A DNA stretch of 64,000 nucleotides from contig NZ_RQXW01000001.1 of the NCBI RefSeq assembly GCF_003957515.1, forward strand, positions 248,001-312,000, read 5' to 3'. Below the pieces are notes generated by a model. That model was not told the DNA's origin. It was given only the letters and a program-made list of their open reading frames with translations, and did no database searches. Positions 9,461-19,682 of the stretch are shown piece by piece. A program made the position numbers and the translations under genes. The DNA is from Amphritea opalescens. GTDB taxonomy: Bacteria > Pseudomonadota > Gammaproteobacteria > Pseudomonadales > Balneatricaceae. The first letter of the stretch is position 1, and each line of letters opens with the position of its first letter.

Positions 9461-9811
9461 TCAATGACGTTTCTGTATTTCGCTGGATAATATGGCATCG
9501 GCATCTAACGCACTGATGGCGATATCGGTATTGGCGGGGATCTCGCCGGCCAGTTGCAGCGCTAGGTAGCGCATGCAGCAAACCCGCAGAAAGGATGTGA
9601 AATTACCGAGGTCGTGGCCGACGTCGATCGATTCATGATAAAGGCGGGTGAGCATCTGTGGAATGTTGAGGTGATCTCGGCTAGCAATCGCTTCTAACGT
9701 ACTCCAGAAATAGTTTTCCAGCCGAACGCTGGTCACCATGCCATCGATACGTAATGAGCGGGTGCTGCTTTTCCATAGATCAGAATTCGCATTGATAAAC
9801 AGTTTGCACAT
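9461..9811 (-). CDS. Ribbon-helix-helix domain protein (RHH_4-like)
   Basis: 116-residue protein. The segment RSLRIDGMVTSVRLENYFWSTLEAIA is typical of the RHH_4 family, whose members carry an N-terminal strand for DNA binding. The middle has MLTRLYHESID and a FTSFLRVCCMRYL helix common to the family. ATG 9811 follows a good CAGGAG ribosome-binding site. No target is known; the gene stands alone between the repeat array and the PfpI-like gene, so regulation of neighbours is only possible, not shown. Confidence 0.75.
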   Translation of the reverse strand: MCKLFINANSDLWKSSTRSLRIDGMVTSVRLENYFWSTLEAIASRDHLNIPQMLTRLYHESIDVGHDLGNFTSFLRVCCMRYLALQLAGEIPANTDIAISALDADAILSSEIQKRH

Positions 9812-9953
9812 AGTGGGCTCCTGTCCTGTTATTTTTATGGGTGTTATCGGTAGCTCTTTTGCGCGATCAACTCAGTATGCCGCAAAACAAAGGCCACTGC
9901 AGGCCATCGTTTTGCGTTTGCGTTATTTTTTGTGGCGGATGAATAAGAGATGT

Positions 9954-10520
9954 TTATTTCAAGAGTGCCATAAATTGGGCCAGCCAAGCAGGGTGGGCGG
10001 GCCACGCGGGGGCTGTCACGAGGTTGCCATCGGTAATAGCGGCATCTATGGCGATCTCAGCAAAGATTCCACCGGATTGGTTGATTTCCGGCATGCAGGC
10101 GGGATAGGCGGAGCATTGTCTATTCTGCAATACGCCAGCGGCGGCCAGCAGTTGTGCTCCATGACAGACCGCAGCAACCGGTTTGTTGGTGGTGAAAAAG
10201 TGGCGTACCATCTCTAATACATCATTGTTAAGGCGCAGGTATTCCGGTGCACGACCGCCGGGAATGACCAGCGCGTCGTAATCGGCGGGGTTGATATCGG
10301 CAAAGGTCGCATTCAGTGCAAAGTTATGGCCCCGTTTCTCGGTATAGGTCTGATCGCCTTCGAAATCGTGTATGGCGGTGGCAACGGTATCGCCGCTGAC
10401 CTTATCAGGGCAAACCGCATCCACGCTGTGACCGACCGCTAAGAGGGTCTGAAAGGGCACCATGGTTTCATAGTCTTCAGTAAAGTCACCGGTAATCATC
10501 AGGATTTTTTTATGAGTCAT
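9954..10520 (-). CDS. DJ-1/PfpI family protein
   Basis: Cytoplasmic protein of the class I glutamine amidotransferase-like fold. The opening [14 protein letters not shown], the [12 protein letters not shown] strand-turn and the nucleophile elbow [13 protein letters not shown] with the conserved cysteine place it in the DJ-1/PfpI family. Members act as glyoxalase III, chaperone or protease-like enzymes; which applies cannot be told. I start at ATG 10520, six bases after a GGAG sequence; earlier in-frame ATGs at 10523 and 10532 overlap that site. 188 residues, as expected. Monocistronic. Confidence 0.87.
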   Translation of the reverse strand: MTHKKILMITGDFTEDYETMVPFQTLLAVGHSVDAVCPDKVSGDTVATAIHDFEGDQTYTEKRGHNFALNATFADINPADYDALVIPGGRAPEYLRLNNDVLEMVRHFFTTNKPVAAVCHGAQLLAAAGVLQNRQCSAYPACMPEINQSGGIFAEIAIDAAITDGNLVTAPAWPAHPAWLAQFMALLK

Positions 10521-10717
10521 CATGAGCTCCATTGCTTAGTCTTGTTACTGTTTATTGTTGTCTGATCAACTTAACAGTCTCAAAGCTCAAAGGGGTAATA
10601 GCTGAATACTACAGGGTGTTGTTCGCTGATCGGTAAAGGTTGCCGTGTTATCACCGGGTAGTTTAGTCTTGTTGTTTAAGCATATTTTATGATGAGTCAT
10701 TCAGTATCGAGGTTTAA

Positions 10718-11107
10718 ATGATTACCGGAAGTTGTTTGTGCGGCCATGTTAGGTATGAAATATCAGGTGCTATTGGCGATATCGTGCATTGCCATTGTCA
10801 AACCTGCCGAAAAGCTCATGGTTCGGCATTCTCAAGTGTCGCTGGGGTACAGGGCAAAGATTTTAAATTGATGAGTGATGACGTATTAGGTTGCTATGAA
10901 TCATCGCCAGGTAAATTTCGCTATTTCTGTCAGAACTGCGCAACTCAGATCTATGCTAAAAAAGAGGGGACAGAGCACATCGTTTTACGTTTAGGGTCAT
11001 TAGATGATGATCCCCAGTCGAAAGAACTCAGCCATATTTGGGTGTCTCAAAAGGCATCTTGGTACTCATTAAACAGCCGCTTACCTGAGTACGCTGAATT
11101 CGAGTAA
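10718..11107 (+). CDS. GFA family (CENP-V/GFA domain) protein
   Basis: 129-residue zinc-binding protein with the GFA pattern: GSCLCGHVRYE near the start, CHCQTCRKAHGSAF with three cysteines, and FCQNCATQIYAK for the second zinc site. The family is named for glutathione-dependent formaldehyde-activating enzyme, but most small members have no proven activity. A second GFA gene occurs at 43600 in the cassette block; the two are clearly different in sequence, so they are not a recent duplication. Start at ATG 10718. Confidence 0.85.
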   Translation: MITGSCLCGHVRYEISGAIGDIVHCHCQTCRKAHGSAFSSVAGVQGKDFKLMSDDVLGCYESSPGKFRYFCQNCATQIYAKKEGTEHIVLRLGSLDDDPQSKELSHIWVSQKASWYSLNSRLPEYAEFE

Positions 11108-11560
11108 CGCGGGTCGTGAGCTGATTAGACAAAATAAAAGCGGTGATGGAAGTCACCAATGTTACCCGTCTCCATACAGCCATCATCCTGCAACTCAGAT
11201 CTAAACATCAATGATAGATACCGATGCCTGACATCAGTGACTGGCATTTGGAGTAGGACGGTCGTGGAGGGAGGAGGTGCAGTGTAGAGCAAGCTCAGGT
11301 GTTAACAGCGTTGGACGCTTGGATAAGCTCAAGGATAATAATGAGAGGGGTCTGGATGAGTAGTCGGTGAATGGCGGGCGGTTAATTAACGGCTTCATTT
11401 TTGTTGAGGCACTAATCTATTGCGTGTAAAAAGATAAACACCCCGCGTTGTGGGAGGGCGGTTTATCGGTTAGCCTTGGGGCGCGTAAAATGCGTCGGTC
11501 AATGGCAGAGCGGATGCTCTCAATAATATTCATAGCTTGTAAGGCAGGCCTTCAGCGTCA
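11108..11560. other. Intergenic stretch with no recognised gene
   Basis: No open reading frame with coding character. A seven-pair GATAAAC/GTTTATC hairpin with extra GC pairs lies near 11430-11475; it could end transcription or be a repeat remnant. Otherwise nothing stands out. Confidence 0.4.
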
Positions 11561-12043
11561 ATGGAAATCACTAAAACCTTTGTTCATACATTTAAAGACA
11601 GCATCCGAGCGAAACTGAGACAGTTTATGCGTCGTAGCCTGTATCGATATGCGTTCGCTGTCGCTCTTATCACTTTCGCTGTTCATGGCATGGATGCCGA
11701 GATGGGAGCGCCAGAGATTGCGCTGCGTGGGTTAATCTATTTCATTATCGCTTGTGCGGGCATATTGATTGTTTATGTTATCTCGTCGTACGTCCAGTCA
11801 AAAAATAGGGTGCCGATAACTATCCGATTTAGTGAAGCCGGTTTGGTTGTATCTCAGGGGGTTGATTCAGTTAATCACGACTGGTGTTGGATTCAATCAG
11901 CCGAAGAGTCGAACAATCTGTTAACCCTCGTTATTCGAAAAACACCGCGTTATGAGCTGTATTTGCCGAAACCTGAATGCCCAGATAGCGAGTATAAGGT
12001 GCTGCGGGAGTGGCTGGTGTTGCATGGCAAGCTGCTTAACTAA
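11561..12043 (+). CDS. Membrane protein with YcxB-like C-terminal domain
   Basis: 160-residue protein. It has a short basic N-terminal region, two hydrophobic helices at about residues 28-45 and 55-78, and a soluble C-terminal part with ITIRFSEAGLVVSQGVDSVNHDWCWIQSA (in two parts). That strand pattern, with a central tryptophan before the helix, resembles the YcxB-like domain. The first residues MEITKTFVHTF also fit that family. Function is unknown. No operon partner; a strong inverted repeat follows it. Confidence 0.6.
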   Translation: MEITKTFVHTFKDSIRAKLRQFMRRSLYRYAFAVALITFAVHGMDAEMGAPEIALRGLIYFIIACAGILIVYVISSYVQSKNRVPITIRFSEAGLVVSQGVDSVNHDWCWIQSAEESNNLLTLVIRKTPRYELYLPKPECPDSEYKVLREWLVLHGKLLN

Positions 12044-12140
12044 AACGTTCGCTACAGCGATATAAAATGCTGAAGCTGAATCTTAAAGAAGGTTGATTCG
12101 ATCAGTTTAGCGATGAAGTGCGGGGTTGCAGGTGATTACA

Positions 12141-12169
12141 CCACTCGCTGAGAATGCCTCAGCGAGTGG
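12141..12169. terminator. Perfect 12-bp stem between convergent genes
   Basis: CCACTCGCTGAG and CTCAGCGAGTGG with a five-base loop, between the YcxB-like gene and speD, which converge here. The following T-run is poor, but the position suggests a shared terminator. Confidence 0.55.
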
Positions 12170-12228
12170 CATTTATAATGCGCTTATGTCCCATAAACTC
12201 ACAGGCTGCGATGGGGCGCGCGATACGA

Positions 12229-13050
12229 TTATTTACCGCTCATATCTGGCATATTCCGGCCATAAAATATTTCCGACATCTCTTTGTACAGACGTTCAGT
12301 AATATCTTCGATCTCTTGTTCGTTGAGATCAGCGGTGGTGGTGCCAAAGAGGTAAGTGTTTAGGTCGACATCGTTGAGCATCATCTTGGTGTGGAAGATA
12401 TTCTCTTGATAGACGTTCACATCAACCAGTTGATACTGTTCGCGGATATCGGGGCTGATAAAGTTCTGAATCGAATTGATATCATGATCGATATAGTACT
12501 TCACGCCATTCACATCACGGGTAAAACCACGCACTCGGTAGTCCACTGTAACAATATCGGAATCCAGTTTGTGGATCAGATAGTTCAACGCTTTGAGTGG
12601 CGAGATAATGCCGCAGGTCGATACTTCGATATCGGCGCGGAAGGTACAAATGCCATCATCAGGGTGTGCTTCTGGGTAGGTGTGCACGCAGATATGGCTT
12701 TTATCCAGATGCGCGACCACGGAATCCGGCAGTGGGCCTGGTTTTTCGGTGGTGTCCACGTTGTCAGAATCTTTAATCGGCTCTTCAGCGACCAGAATCG
12801 TGACGCTGGCACCCTGAGGCTCATAGTCTTGGCGGGCAACATTTAATACAGTGGCGCCAATAATTTCGCAGGCTTCAGTCAGGATCTCTGTCAGGCGGTC
12901 TGCGTTGTACTGCTCATCGATATACTCAATGTATTCAGCCTTCTGTTTAGGCGTCTGTGCGTAACAGACATCATAAATACAGAAACTTAGGCTCTTGGTA
13001 AGGTTGTTAAAACCCTGCAGTTTGATTTTCCCACTAGATGGCAACTTCAT
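12229..13050 (-). CDS. speD: S-adenosylmethionine decarboxylase proenzyme, E. coli type
   Basis: Pyruvoyl enzyme that makes decarboxylated SAM, the aminopropyl donor for SpeE. The 273-residue protein follows E. coli SpeD closely: [34 protein letters not shown], and the self-cleavage site [14 protein letters not shown], where Ser118 becomes the pyruvoyl group. The C-terminal half has [14 protein letters not shown] and [15 protein letters not shown]. Start ATG 13050. The gene is about 115 bases after phaC on the same strand, but a small terminator-like hairpin lies between, so it is probably a separate unit. Confidence 0.96.
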   Translation of the reverse strand: MKLPSSGKIKLQGFNNLTKSLSFCIYDVCYAQTPKQKAEYIEYIDEQYNADRLTEILTEACEIIGATVLNVARQDYEPQGASVTILVAEEPIKDSDNVDTTEKPGPLPDSVVAHLDKSHICVHTYPEAHPDDGICTFRADIEVSTCGIISPLKALNYLIHKLDSDIVTVDYRVRGFTRDVNGVKYYIDHDINSIQNFISPDIREQYQLVDVNVYQENIFHTKMMLNDVDLNTYLFGTTTADLNEQEIEDITERLYKEMSEIFYGRNMPDMSGK

Positions 13051-13061
13051 AAACTCCGGCT

Positions 13062-13080
13062 AAAAACCAAGCGGTTTTTT
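13062..13080 (-). terminator. Small terminator after phaC
   Basis: On the minus strand AAAAACC-GCTT-GGTTTTT forms a seven-pair stem ending in U residues, just beyond phaC and before speD. Confidence 0.55.
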
Positions 13081-13166
13081 GTTAACGACGAAAGGAAGGC
13101 GGATTTTAGATGAGAAACCCCGTGGAAAAAAGCGAATTTTTTTATTTTCAGGGTTTTGTTGGGCGG

Positions 13167-14240
13167 TTATTCGTGCTCTTTTAACCAATTAGCAATGGTG
13201 GGGGCGACTTCGGTTTGTGACTTTCCAGAGACAAAAACACCAATATGGCCGGAGGCGACTTCATATTCGCTATAGTCACTGCTGAGGGTCAGGCCTTTTA
13301 ATGCCTTTGAGGCAGAAGGGGGCACGAGGTGATCGGCACTGCCGAAGACATTGAGCAGAGGTTGAGTGATCCGTTGTAGGTCGATGGGGGTGTCCGCGAC
13401 CGTGGCGGTGTGCTGGATAAAGCCGTTGCGTTTAAAGAAGGTGGTCAGAAATTCGCGAAACATCTCGCCCGCTTGATCAGGGCTATCGTAGATCCACTTT
13501 TCCATCCGTAAAAAACTGAGGGCAGAGGCGGGGTCTTTGAGTTGGCGGGGAATATTGAGGTTTTTTTGTAGTCCTAGGCGCATCGGCATCAGGGCATTGT
13601 AGGCATCGTTGAGCATGGCGCCGGGGATATTGCCGTAGGTATCAACCGCCAAGTCTATATCGATCTGTTGGACTAGGTGACTAAGCATATTGTCGGGGGT
13701 TTTGAAGTCCACCGGGGTCACCATGGTGACGAGATTTTTGACTTTATCTGGGTTTAACGCGGTGTAGCACAGGCTTAAAGTGCCGCCCTGGCAGATACCC
13801 AGTAGATTCAACTGATCTTGGCCGGTGTCTTCTAATACCTGATCGACACAGTTGGCGATATAGCCGTTGACGTAATCGTCCATGTCGAGATAACGGTCGG
13901 CGGCGTCGGGATAGCCCCAGTCGATCAGGTAGATATCGAGCCCCAGTGCGAGCAGCCGTTTTACAAAGGAGCGTTGCTGATCTAAATCGACCATGTAAGG
14001 GCGGTTAACCAAGGCATAGCAGATGAGCAAAGGGGTTTTACAGCGTTTGCGTCCGGGAGTCTTCTCGCTTTGGTAATGAAACAGCTGAAGTTTATCTTCG
14101 TGATAGATCGCCTTTTTGGCGGTTTGGCCGACGTCGATCTCATCCAGTTGTTTTAAAGTGCTAAAGCTCTGCTGTAGCTGTTCGCTAAACTGGCTGAGTT
14201 CTCTGGCAATTTTCTCAGGGTTAAATTTAAAGCCGCTCAT
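13167..14240 (-). CDS. phaC: Class III poly(R)-hydroxyalkanoate synthase subunit PhaC
   Basis: Catalytic subunit that polymerises short-chain hydroxyacyl-CoA into PHA at the granule surface. At 357 residues it has the class III length. The lipase-like box GICQGG places the nucleophile at Cys150; the other triad members are Asp303 in GSADHLVPP and His332 in SGHIGVFVSG. PLLICYALVNRPYMVDL and the IYLIDWGYPD segment are typical of the family. It overlaps phaE by four bases (ATGA), showing translational coupling. PhaR, the repressor, is 5 kb away. Confidence 0.96.
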   Translation of the reverse strand: MSGFKFNPEKIARELSQFSEQLQQSFSTLKQLDEIDVGQTAKKAIYHEDKLQLFHYQSEKTPGRKRCKTPLLICYALVNRPYMVDLDQQRSFVKRLLALGLDIYLIDWGYPDAADRYLDMDDYVNGYIANCVDQVLEDTGQDQLNLLGICQGGTLSLCYTALNPDKVKNLVTMVTPVDFKTPDNMLSHLVQQIDIDLAVDTYGNIPGAMLNDAYNALMPMRLGLQKNLNIPRQLKDPASALSFLRMEKWIYDSPDQAGEMFREFLTTFFKRNGFIQHTATVADTPIDLQRITQPLLNVFGSADHLVPPSASKALKGLTLSSDYSEYEVASGHIGVFVSGKSQTEVAPTIANWLKEHE

Positions 14241-15157
14241 TGAAGGTTGTCTCGCTGGGCGTGTTTAGCAGTCGGAAGTTGTTTTTTTAAGCTGAGCACC
14301 AGGGCGCGTAGCTCATCTATCTCCTGTTGTTGACGGCGTAGTTGCTTGCGCAACTGGTGTTGCTGGCGGATGGTGCTGTCGAGCTCTTCGCGGGTGACTA
14401 AGCCAAACTCTTTGAATTTTTTATCTCGGCTGCTAAAGGCGAGTTTGCGCACCTTATTTAAGCTGTTGCTGATACGCCCGTGGCAGGCTTGGTATTGTTC
14501 GGTGAAAACGGTATCCCGATAGGCTTGTTCATAGCATTCGACCCATAGGTTTTGCAGCACGTTGACGCTGTCGATCTCGGCTTGTTGGTCTAGACGCTGT
14601 TTAAGCTCGTCGCCGGTCTGGTTAAAAATCTGTTCATATTGCTGTAGGTATTCCTGCAGCGAGTCCTGATAGTCGAGCATCGCTTGCGCGAGGGAGCGTA
14701 CCTGAGCTGGGCTATAGGGCGCATTGCCGATATCAGGGCTTTTGGCGAGTTGCTCTAAAAGCTCTCGTAATGGGGCCTGCGCGAGCGAGTCGGCATTTAA
14801 AACGGCCTCTTTCATTAGGCTGGCAAAGGGTTCCGGTAGATTCCATTGACGGCTGAGCAGGTCGTTACACTGACGTTGCATATAGTGTTGAATCTGATCG
14901 ATCAGTTGATCTTGGTTGCCGTTTTCACAGGACTTGTTCAATAGTGATTCAGCAAACTGACTAAACTGTTCCGACTGATGCTTAACGAGGTTTAGCAGGT
15001 TCGCTTGTTGGTCACCAAAATCCGTGATGGGGCCTGCCTGAGTACTATCAAGAAACGCTTGCCACTGTTCCGTTTGCAGGGGCAGTTGTTCGGCCATCTC
15101 TTGCCAGTGTTGCAGTTGTTCCTGTAGCCAGCTATCACTGCCTGTGCTGTCGGTCAT
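14237..15157 (-). CDS. phaE: Class III PHA synthase subunit PhaE
   Basis: Non-catalytic partner that class III PhaC needs for activity. The 306-residue protein is glutamine-rich and helical, with a long C-terminal coiled coil (QLRKQLRRQQQEIDELRALV). The PhaE core lies in the ILQNLWVECYEQAYRDTV-like region (here VLQNLWVECYEQAYRD), followed by GRISNSLNKVRKLAF. PhaE proteins vary much in sequence, so the assignment rests on this core and on the overlapping phaC. AGGA precedes ATG 15157. The LysR gene ends 52 bases upstream on the same strand with no terminator between. Confidence 0.9.
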   Translation of the reverse strand: MTDSTGSDSWLQEQLQHWQEMAEQLPLQTEQWQAFLDSTQAGPITDFGDQQANLLNLVKHQSEQFSQFAESLLNKSCENGNQDQLIDQIQHYMQRQCNDLLSRQWNLPEPFASLMKEAVLNADSLAQAPLRELLEQLAKSPDIGNAPYSPAQVRSLAQAMLDYQDSLQEYLQQYEQIFNQTGDELKQRLDQQAEIDSVNVLQNLWVECYEQAYRDTVFTEQYQACHGRISNSLNKVRKLAFSSRDKKFKEFGLVTREELDSTIRQQHQLRKQLRRQQQEIDELRALVLSLKKQLPTAKHAQRDNLQ

Positions 15158-15209
15158 TATTGGTTCCTAAATAATGTCGGTATGAACATACTAATGAAGC
15201 GGGTGACTA

Positions 15210-16091
15210 TTATGAACCCTTTTTTGCTGCTTGCTCTAAAAGTTGTATAAAGTGGCGGGCAGCATTACTCAGGGTGCGCTCCTTGTGCGTGATGTATCCC
15301 AGTTCCCGTGTTACCTGTGGCGCGTCGACTCTAAGAACGCTCAAACTAGTGGCGGTCATCGTTTCGGGTAGCAGTGACCAGCCTAGCCCGATCTCCACCA
15401 TCATACGGATGGTATCTAGATAGTTGGTCGACATGGCGATATCCGGTTTGAGGGCGAGTTGAGAAAACTGTTGCTCGGCTAATTGTCGGGTGAAGGTCGC
15501 GCTGCCGGACAGTATCGCGGGATAGCATGACAGTTGTTCCAGTGTCACCTGTTCTAAGGCGGCGAGGGGGTGATCGGGGGCGACCACGTAGTTGAGCCTG
15601 TCGTGCCAAATCGTCTGAAAGTGAATATTGGGGTCGGGACGAGGGGATAGGGTGATCAAGGCAATTTCGAGTGAGCCTTTGAGTACATTGTCATAGGCGA
15701 TCTCTGATTCATCAAAGCGTAGATCAAGCTTTACCTCGGGAAACGCCGAGATATATTGGCGTAACACCGGCGGCAGTCGATGCAGACTAATATGGTGGCT
15801 GGCGGCGACGGAAAGTGTGCCACTGACATCACCGCTTAGGTTGCTTAGCGAGCGGCGAGCATCGTTCAGCTCGAGTAAGATTCTGTTGGCGCGGGGGAGT
15901 AGTTCGCGTCCCGCTTCGGTTAAACTGACGGTACGGCCGATACGGTCGAAGAGTCGATTGTTGAGTTGCTGCTCGAGTATCAGAATGCGTTTGCTCATGG
16001 CTGACTGAGTAAGAAAAAGCTGCTCCGCTGCGCGGGAAAAAGAGCCGGTTTCGGCGACAGCAACAAAGGCCTGCAGCGAGTTGGTATCCAT
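15210..16091 (-). CDS. LysR-type regulator divergent from leuC
   Basis: 293-residue transcription factor. The N-terminal helix-turn-helix reads DTNSLQAFVAVAETGSFSRA, then LFLTQSAMSKRILILEQQL; the rest is a substrate-binding domain. It is divergent from leuCDB across 165 bases that hold a palindrome with the T-N11-A pattern used by LysR proteins. By analogy with similar genes next to leuC in Pseudomonas it probably regulates the leucine genes, but no inducer can be named. It might also read through into phaEC, 52 bases downstream. Confidence 0.88.
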   Translation of the reverse strand: MDTNSLQAFVAVAETGSFSRAAEQLFLTQSAMSKRILILEQQLNNRLFDRIGRTVSLTEAGRELLPRANRILLELNDARRSLSNLSGDVSGTLSVAASHHISLHRLPPVLRQYISAFPEVKLDLRFDESEIAYDNVLKGSLEIALITLSPRPDPNIHFQTIWHDRLNYVVAPDHPLAALEQVTLEQLSCYPAILSGSATFTRQLAEQQFSQLALKPDIAMSTNYLDTIRMMVEIGLGWSLLPETMTATSLSVLRVDAPQVTRELGYITHKERTLSNAARHFIQLLEQAAKKGS

Positions 16092-16127
16092 AAGGCGGGC
16101 TCCTGTTCGATTGTGCTTAGCTTATCT

Positions 16128-16142
16128 ATTCCTTAATGGAAT
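16128..16142. promoter_or_regulatory. Candidate LysR operator
   Basis: Perfect arms ATTCC and GGAAT around TTAAT, with the T-N11-A spacing of LysR boxes, about 37 bases upstream of the LysR start and 115 bases before leuC. Binding is inferred. Confidence 0.5.
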
Positions 16143-16256
16143 GCAAACTATAAAAATAATGAATTTGTTTTCTGATAGGCCGTGCATTAGGATGGCAGCC
16201 TATAAAAAGCTGGCAACGAGCAAGCCGGTTAACAAGACGTAGTGAGGTGACCTTCA

Positions 16257-17672
16257 ATGGCTGGAAAAACGTTATACGATAAACTGTTTGATTCGCATCT
16301 GGTGCGAACCAACGAAGATGGTAGTTCTCTGATCTATATCGATCGTCAGGTACTGCATGAGGTCACTTCACCACAGGCGTTTGAAGGATTGCGCTTGGCC
16401 GGTCGTAAACCATGGCGCGTGGATGCCAATATTGCCACGCCAGATCATAACGTCCCAACCACTGAACGGTCTGGCGGGGTTGATCTGATCGTTGACCCGG
16501 TGTCTAAAATTCAGGTTAAAACCCTCGATGCTAACTGTGATGAGTTCGGCATCCTTGAGTTCAAGATGAATGACCATCGCCAAGGCATCGTTCACGTGAT
16601 GGCGCCGGAGCAGGGCGCTATCCTGCCAGGCAGCACCGCGGTCTGTGGCGATTCGCATACCGCTACGCTGGGTGCCTTGGGTGCTTTGGCCCACGGTATC
16701 GGCACCTCTGAAGTAGAGCATGTCTTAGCGACTCAGTGTTTGATCACTAAGAAAATGCAGAACATGTTGATCCGCGTTGATGGCGAGCTGGGCCTAGGTG
16801 TGACCGCTAAAGATGTTGTGCTGCATATTATTGGCGTGATCGGTACCGCAGGAGGTACGGGTTATGCAATTGAGTTTGGTGGCGATGTGTTCCGCTCGAT
16901 GTCGATGGAAGGGCGTATGACCGTCTGCAACATGGCAATTGAAGCGGGTGCGCGAGTGGGTTTGGTCGCGGTGGATCAGATCACCATCGATTACTTTGAG
17001 GGTCGTCCCTTTGCGCCGAAAGGCGAGCAGTGGGATCAAGCGGTGTCAGAATGGCGCGGTTTAGTTTCGGATAGCGATGCTGAATTTGATGCAGTGGTTG
17101 AGATCAATGCTGCCGATATCGAGCCACAGGTGACCTGGGGAACCTCGCCAGAAATGGTGGTGGGTATCTCCGGCCAGGTACCAAACCCTGATGCCGAGAA
17201 AGATGCGGTGAAAGTGGATGGTATCAATCGTGCCCTGAAATATATGGGTTTGAGTGCGGATCAAAAAATCACTGATATTCAGTTGGACCGAGTGTTTATT
17301 GGTTCGTGCACCAATTCCCGTATCGAAGATCTACGGGATGCTGCAAAAGTGGTTAAAGGCCGCAAAGTAGCGGCTAACATTATTCAGGCGCTGGTGGTAC
17401 CGGGCTCTGGTTTGGTGAAAACTCAGGCGGAACAAGAAGGGCTGGATAAGATCTTTATCGAAGCGGGACTTGAATGGCGCGAACCCGGTTGTTCCATGTG
17501 TCTGGCGATGAACCCAGATAAGTTGGGCAATGGTGAACACTGTGCCTCCACCTCTAACCGTAACTTCGAAGGCCGCCAAGGCTTTGGTGGGCGTACGCAT
17601 CTGGTGAGTCCAGCAATGGCGGCAGCGGCGGCGGTGACTGGCCACTTCATCGATGTACGTGAGTTGATTTAA
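16257..17672 (+). CDS. leuC: 3-isopropylmalate dehydratase large subunit
   Basis: With LeuD isomerises 2-isopropylmalate to 3-isopropylmalate in leucine synthesis. The 471-residue protein belongs to the aconitase superfamily and carries the three iron-sulfur cysteines in [13 protein letters not shown] and [36 protein letters not shown] is the other signature. A GAGGTGA ribosome-binding site precedes ATG 16257. leuD starts 21 bases after the stop and leuB follows, forming a leuCDB operon read away from the LysR gene. Confidence 0.97.
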   Translation: MAGKTLYDKLFDSHLVRTNEDGSSLIYIDRQVLHEVTSPQAFEGLRLAGRKPWRVDANIATPDHNVPTTERSGGVDLIVDPVSKIQVKTLDANCDEFGILEFKMNDHRQGIVHVMAPEQGAILPGSTAVCGDSHTATLGALGALAHGIGTSEVEHVLATQCLITKKMQNMLIRVDGELGLGVTAKDVVLHIIGVIGTAGGTGYAIEFGGDVFRSMSMEGRMTVCNMAIEAGARVGLVAVDQITIDYFEGRPFAPKGEQWDQAVSEWRGLVSDSDAEFDAVVEINAADIEPQVTWGTSPEMVVGISGQVPNPDAEKDAVKVDGINRALKYMGLSADQKITDIQLDRVFIGSCTNSRIEDLRDAAKVVKGRKVAANIIQALVVPGSGLVKTQAEQEGLDKIFIEAGLEWREPGCSMCLAMNPDKLGNGEHCASTSNRNFEGRQGFGGRTHLVSPAMAAAAAVTGHFIDVRELI

Positions 17673-17692
17673 TAAGGTATCGGGAGAGCGAG

Positions 17693-18340
17693 ATGAATAA
17701 GTTTACATTGCACACAGGTATCGCTGCACCGCTGGATCGGGCCAATGTCGATACCGATATGATTATTCCTAAGCAGTTTTTGAAATCGATTAAGCGTTCC
17801 GGCTTCGGTAAAAACCTGTTTGATGAGCTGCGTTATCTGGACGAAGGTCAGCCGGATCAGTCCTGCGAAGGGCGTCCGCTGAATACCGAATTTGTCCTGA
17901 ATCAGCCCCGTTATCAGGGTGCCAGTGTTCTGTTGGCGCGGGAAAACTTTGGTTGCGGTTCGAGTCGTGAGCACGCCCCTTGGGCGCTGGATGATTACGG
18001 TTTTCGCTGTGTTATCGCGCCGAGCTTTGCTGAGATTTTCTACAATAACTGCTTTAAAAACGGTTTGTTGCCGATTGTATTGCGGGATGAACAACTCGAT
18101 CAGTTGTTCAAAGAAACGGCTGAAACCGAAGGTTATCAGCTCAGTATCGATCTAGAGCGCCAATTGGTGATTACACCCTCTGGTGAAGAGATGACCTTTA
18201 GTATCGATGGCTTCCGCAAGCACTGCTTGCTTAATGGGCTGGATGATATCGGTATTACACTGCAAAGTGCGGCTGATATTCGGGCTTACGAAGAAAAACG
18301 GCGTCAGCAGGCTCCTTGGTTATTTGACGCGATTAAGTAA
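17693..18340 (+). CDS. leuD: 3-isopropylmalate dehydratase small subunit
   Basis: Swivelling domain partner of LeuC. It has the substrate-loop motifs [31 protein letters not shown] and the [13 protein letters not shown] segment. 215 residues, the usual size for the proteobacterial form. GGGAGAGCGAG precedes ATG 17693. Second gene of leuCDB. Confidence 0.97.
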   Translation: MNKFTLHTGIAAPLDRANVDTDMIIPKQFLKSIKRSGFGKNLFDELRYLDEGQPDQSCEGRPLNTEFVLNQPRYQGASVLLARENFGCGSSREHAPWALDDYGFRCVIAPSFAEIFYNNCFKNGLLPIVLRDEQLDQLFKETAETEGYQLSIDLERQLVITPSGEEMTFSIDGFRKHCLLNGLDDIGITLQSAADIRAYEEKRRQQAPWLFDAIK

Positions 18341-18409
18341 GCGTCTAACGAAAGATAGAATATCTGGCTGCTGAGTATGTCAAGCGGCCTTGATGAAGGA
18401 AAGAGAATA

Positions 18410-19492
18410 ATGTCTAAGAATGTATTGGTTTTGCCGGGTGATGGTATTGGTCCTGAGATTGTTGCTCAGGCTCGGCGCGTATTGGAATTGGTCAATCAGC
18501 AAGACAACCTTGATTTGACACTCAGTGAAGCGTTAGTGGGTGGCTCGGCGATTGATGCCGAGGGTGTACCCTTGCCTGAGGCAACCCTTGAAGCAGCCCA
18601 TGCGGCGGATGCAATTTTGCTGGGCGCCGTGGGTGGGCCAAAATGGGATACCAATCCTGATTTCCAAATTCGTCCGGAAAAAGGCCTGTTGGGGATTCGT
18701 TCTAATTTAGGTCTGTTCGGTAACCTGCGTCCCGCGATTCTCTATCCACAGTTGGCACATGCGTCAACGCTGAAGCCTGAAGTGGTCTCTGGCTTGGATA
18801 TTTTGATTGTGCGTGAACTAACCGGCGGTATCTACTTCGGTCAGCCGCGCGGCGTGCGTGTCAAAGAAGATGGTGTACGTGAAGGTTATAACACCTACGT
18901 TTATGACGAGAATGAGATTCGTCGTATCGGTCGCGTGGCCTTTGAAGCGGCGCGGGCGCGTGATAAGCGTCTGTGTTCAGTCGATAAAGCGAACGTGCTG
19001 GAAGTTACGGTGCTATGGCGTGAAATCATGGAAGAACTCGCTAAAGAGTATCCAGATGTCGAGCTGAGCCATATGTATGTCGATAACGCGGCGATGCAGC
19101 TGGTGCGTGCACCGAAGCAGTTTGATGTGGTTGTTACCGGTAATATGTTCGGTGATATTCTCTCCGATGCGGCGGCGATGCTCACCGGTTCTATCGGTAT
19201 GCTGCCATCGGCATCATTGGATGTGAACGGTAAGGGGATGTATGAACCTTGCCATGGTTCTGCGCCAGACATTGCAGGCCAAAATATGGCTAATCCACTG
19301 GCAACTATTCTGTCGGTGGCGATGATGCTGAGATATTCACTGGCTGCCGGTGATACGGCTGATCGTATTGAAGCCGCTGTGAGTCAGGTATTGGATCAAA
19401 ACCTGCGTACCGGTGATATCTGGTCCGAAGGGATGCAGAAAGTATCGACCACTGAGATGGGCGATGCGGTGATCGCCGCGTTGCAGGCGTAA
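18410..19492 (+). CDS. leuB: 3-isopropylmalate dehydrogenase
   Basis: NAD-dependent oxidative decarboxylation of 3-isopropylmalate. The protein starts [15 protein letters not shown], carries [11 protein letters not shown], the substrate-binding SVDKANVLE and the metal and NAD site [12 protein letters not shown], and ends with the [12 protein letters not shown] loop region. I use ATG 18410, preceded by AAGGAAAGAG, giving 360 residues; an upstream in-frame start at 18377 would add 11 residues without a ribosome-binding site. Third gene of the leucine operon. Confidence 0.97.
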   Translation: MSKNVLVLPGDGIGPEIVAQARRVLELVNQQDNLDLTLSEALVGGSAIDAEGVPLPEATLEAAHAADAILLGAVGGPKWDTNPDFQIRPEKGLLGIRSNLGLFGNLRPAILYPQLAHASTLKPEVVSGLDILIVRELTGGIYFGQPRGVRVKEDGVREGYNTYVYDENEIRRIGRVAFEAARARDKRLCSVDKANVLEVTVLWREIMEELAKEYPDVELSHMYVDNAAMQLVRAPKQFDVVVTGNMFGDILSDAAAMLTGSIGMLPSASLDVNGKGMYEPCHGSAPDIAGQNMANPLATILSVAMMLRYSLAAGDTADRIEAAVSQVLDQNLRTGDIWSEGMQKVSTTEMGDAVIAALQA

Positions 19493-19682
19493 CAGCAGCG
19501 ATTATCGGCGGTATTGGCTATAAAACGCCCAGAATCCGATAGTCTCTGCAACTAAAGTGTTGCATAATCGTACGGCTCTTATATCTAGAGCCATAACAGG
19601 CTGTTGCCATTTAAGGTGACAGCTTTGTTGTTTTTATTCTCAGGAGCCTGTTAACAGGTTCGCAAAGTTTTTGGTGGAGCAG

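Noticed and set aside
8714-9467. Several overlapping plus-strand frames encoding a His/Cys-rich periodic peptide, and an opposite frame at 9201-9407
   Set aside because: They only translate the 109-base tandem repeat, since its period keeps frames open; no ribosome-binding site and no known domain.
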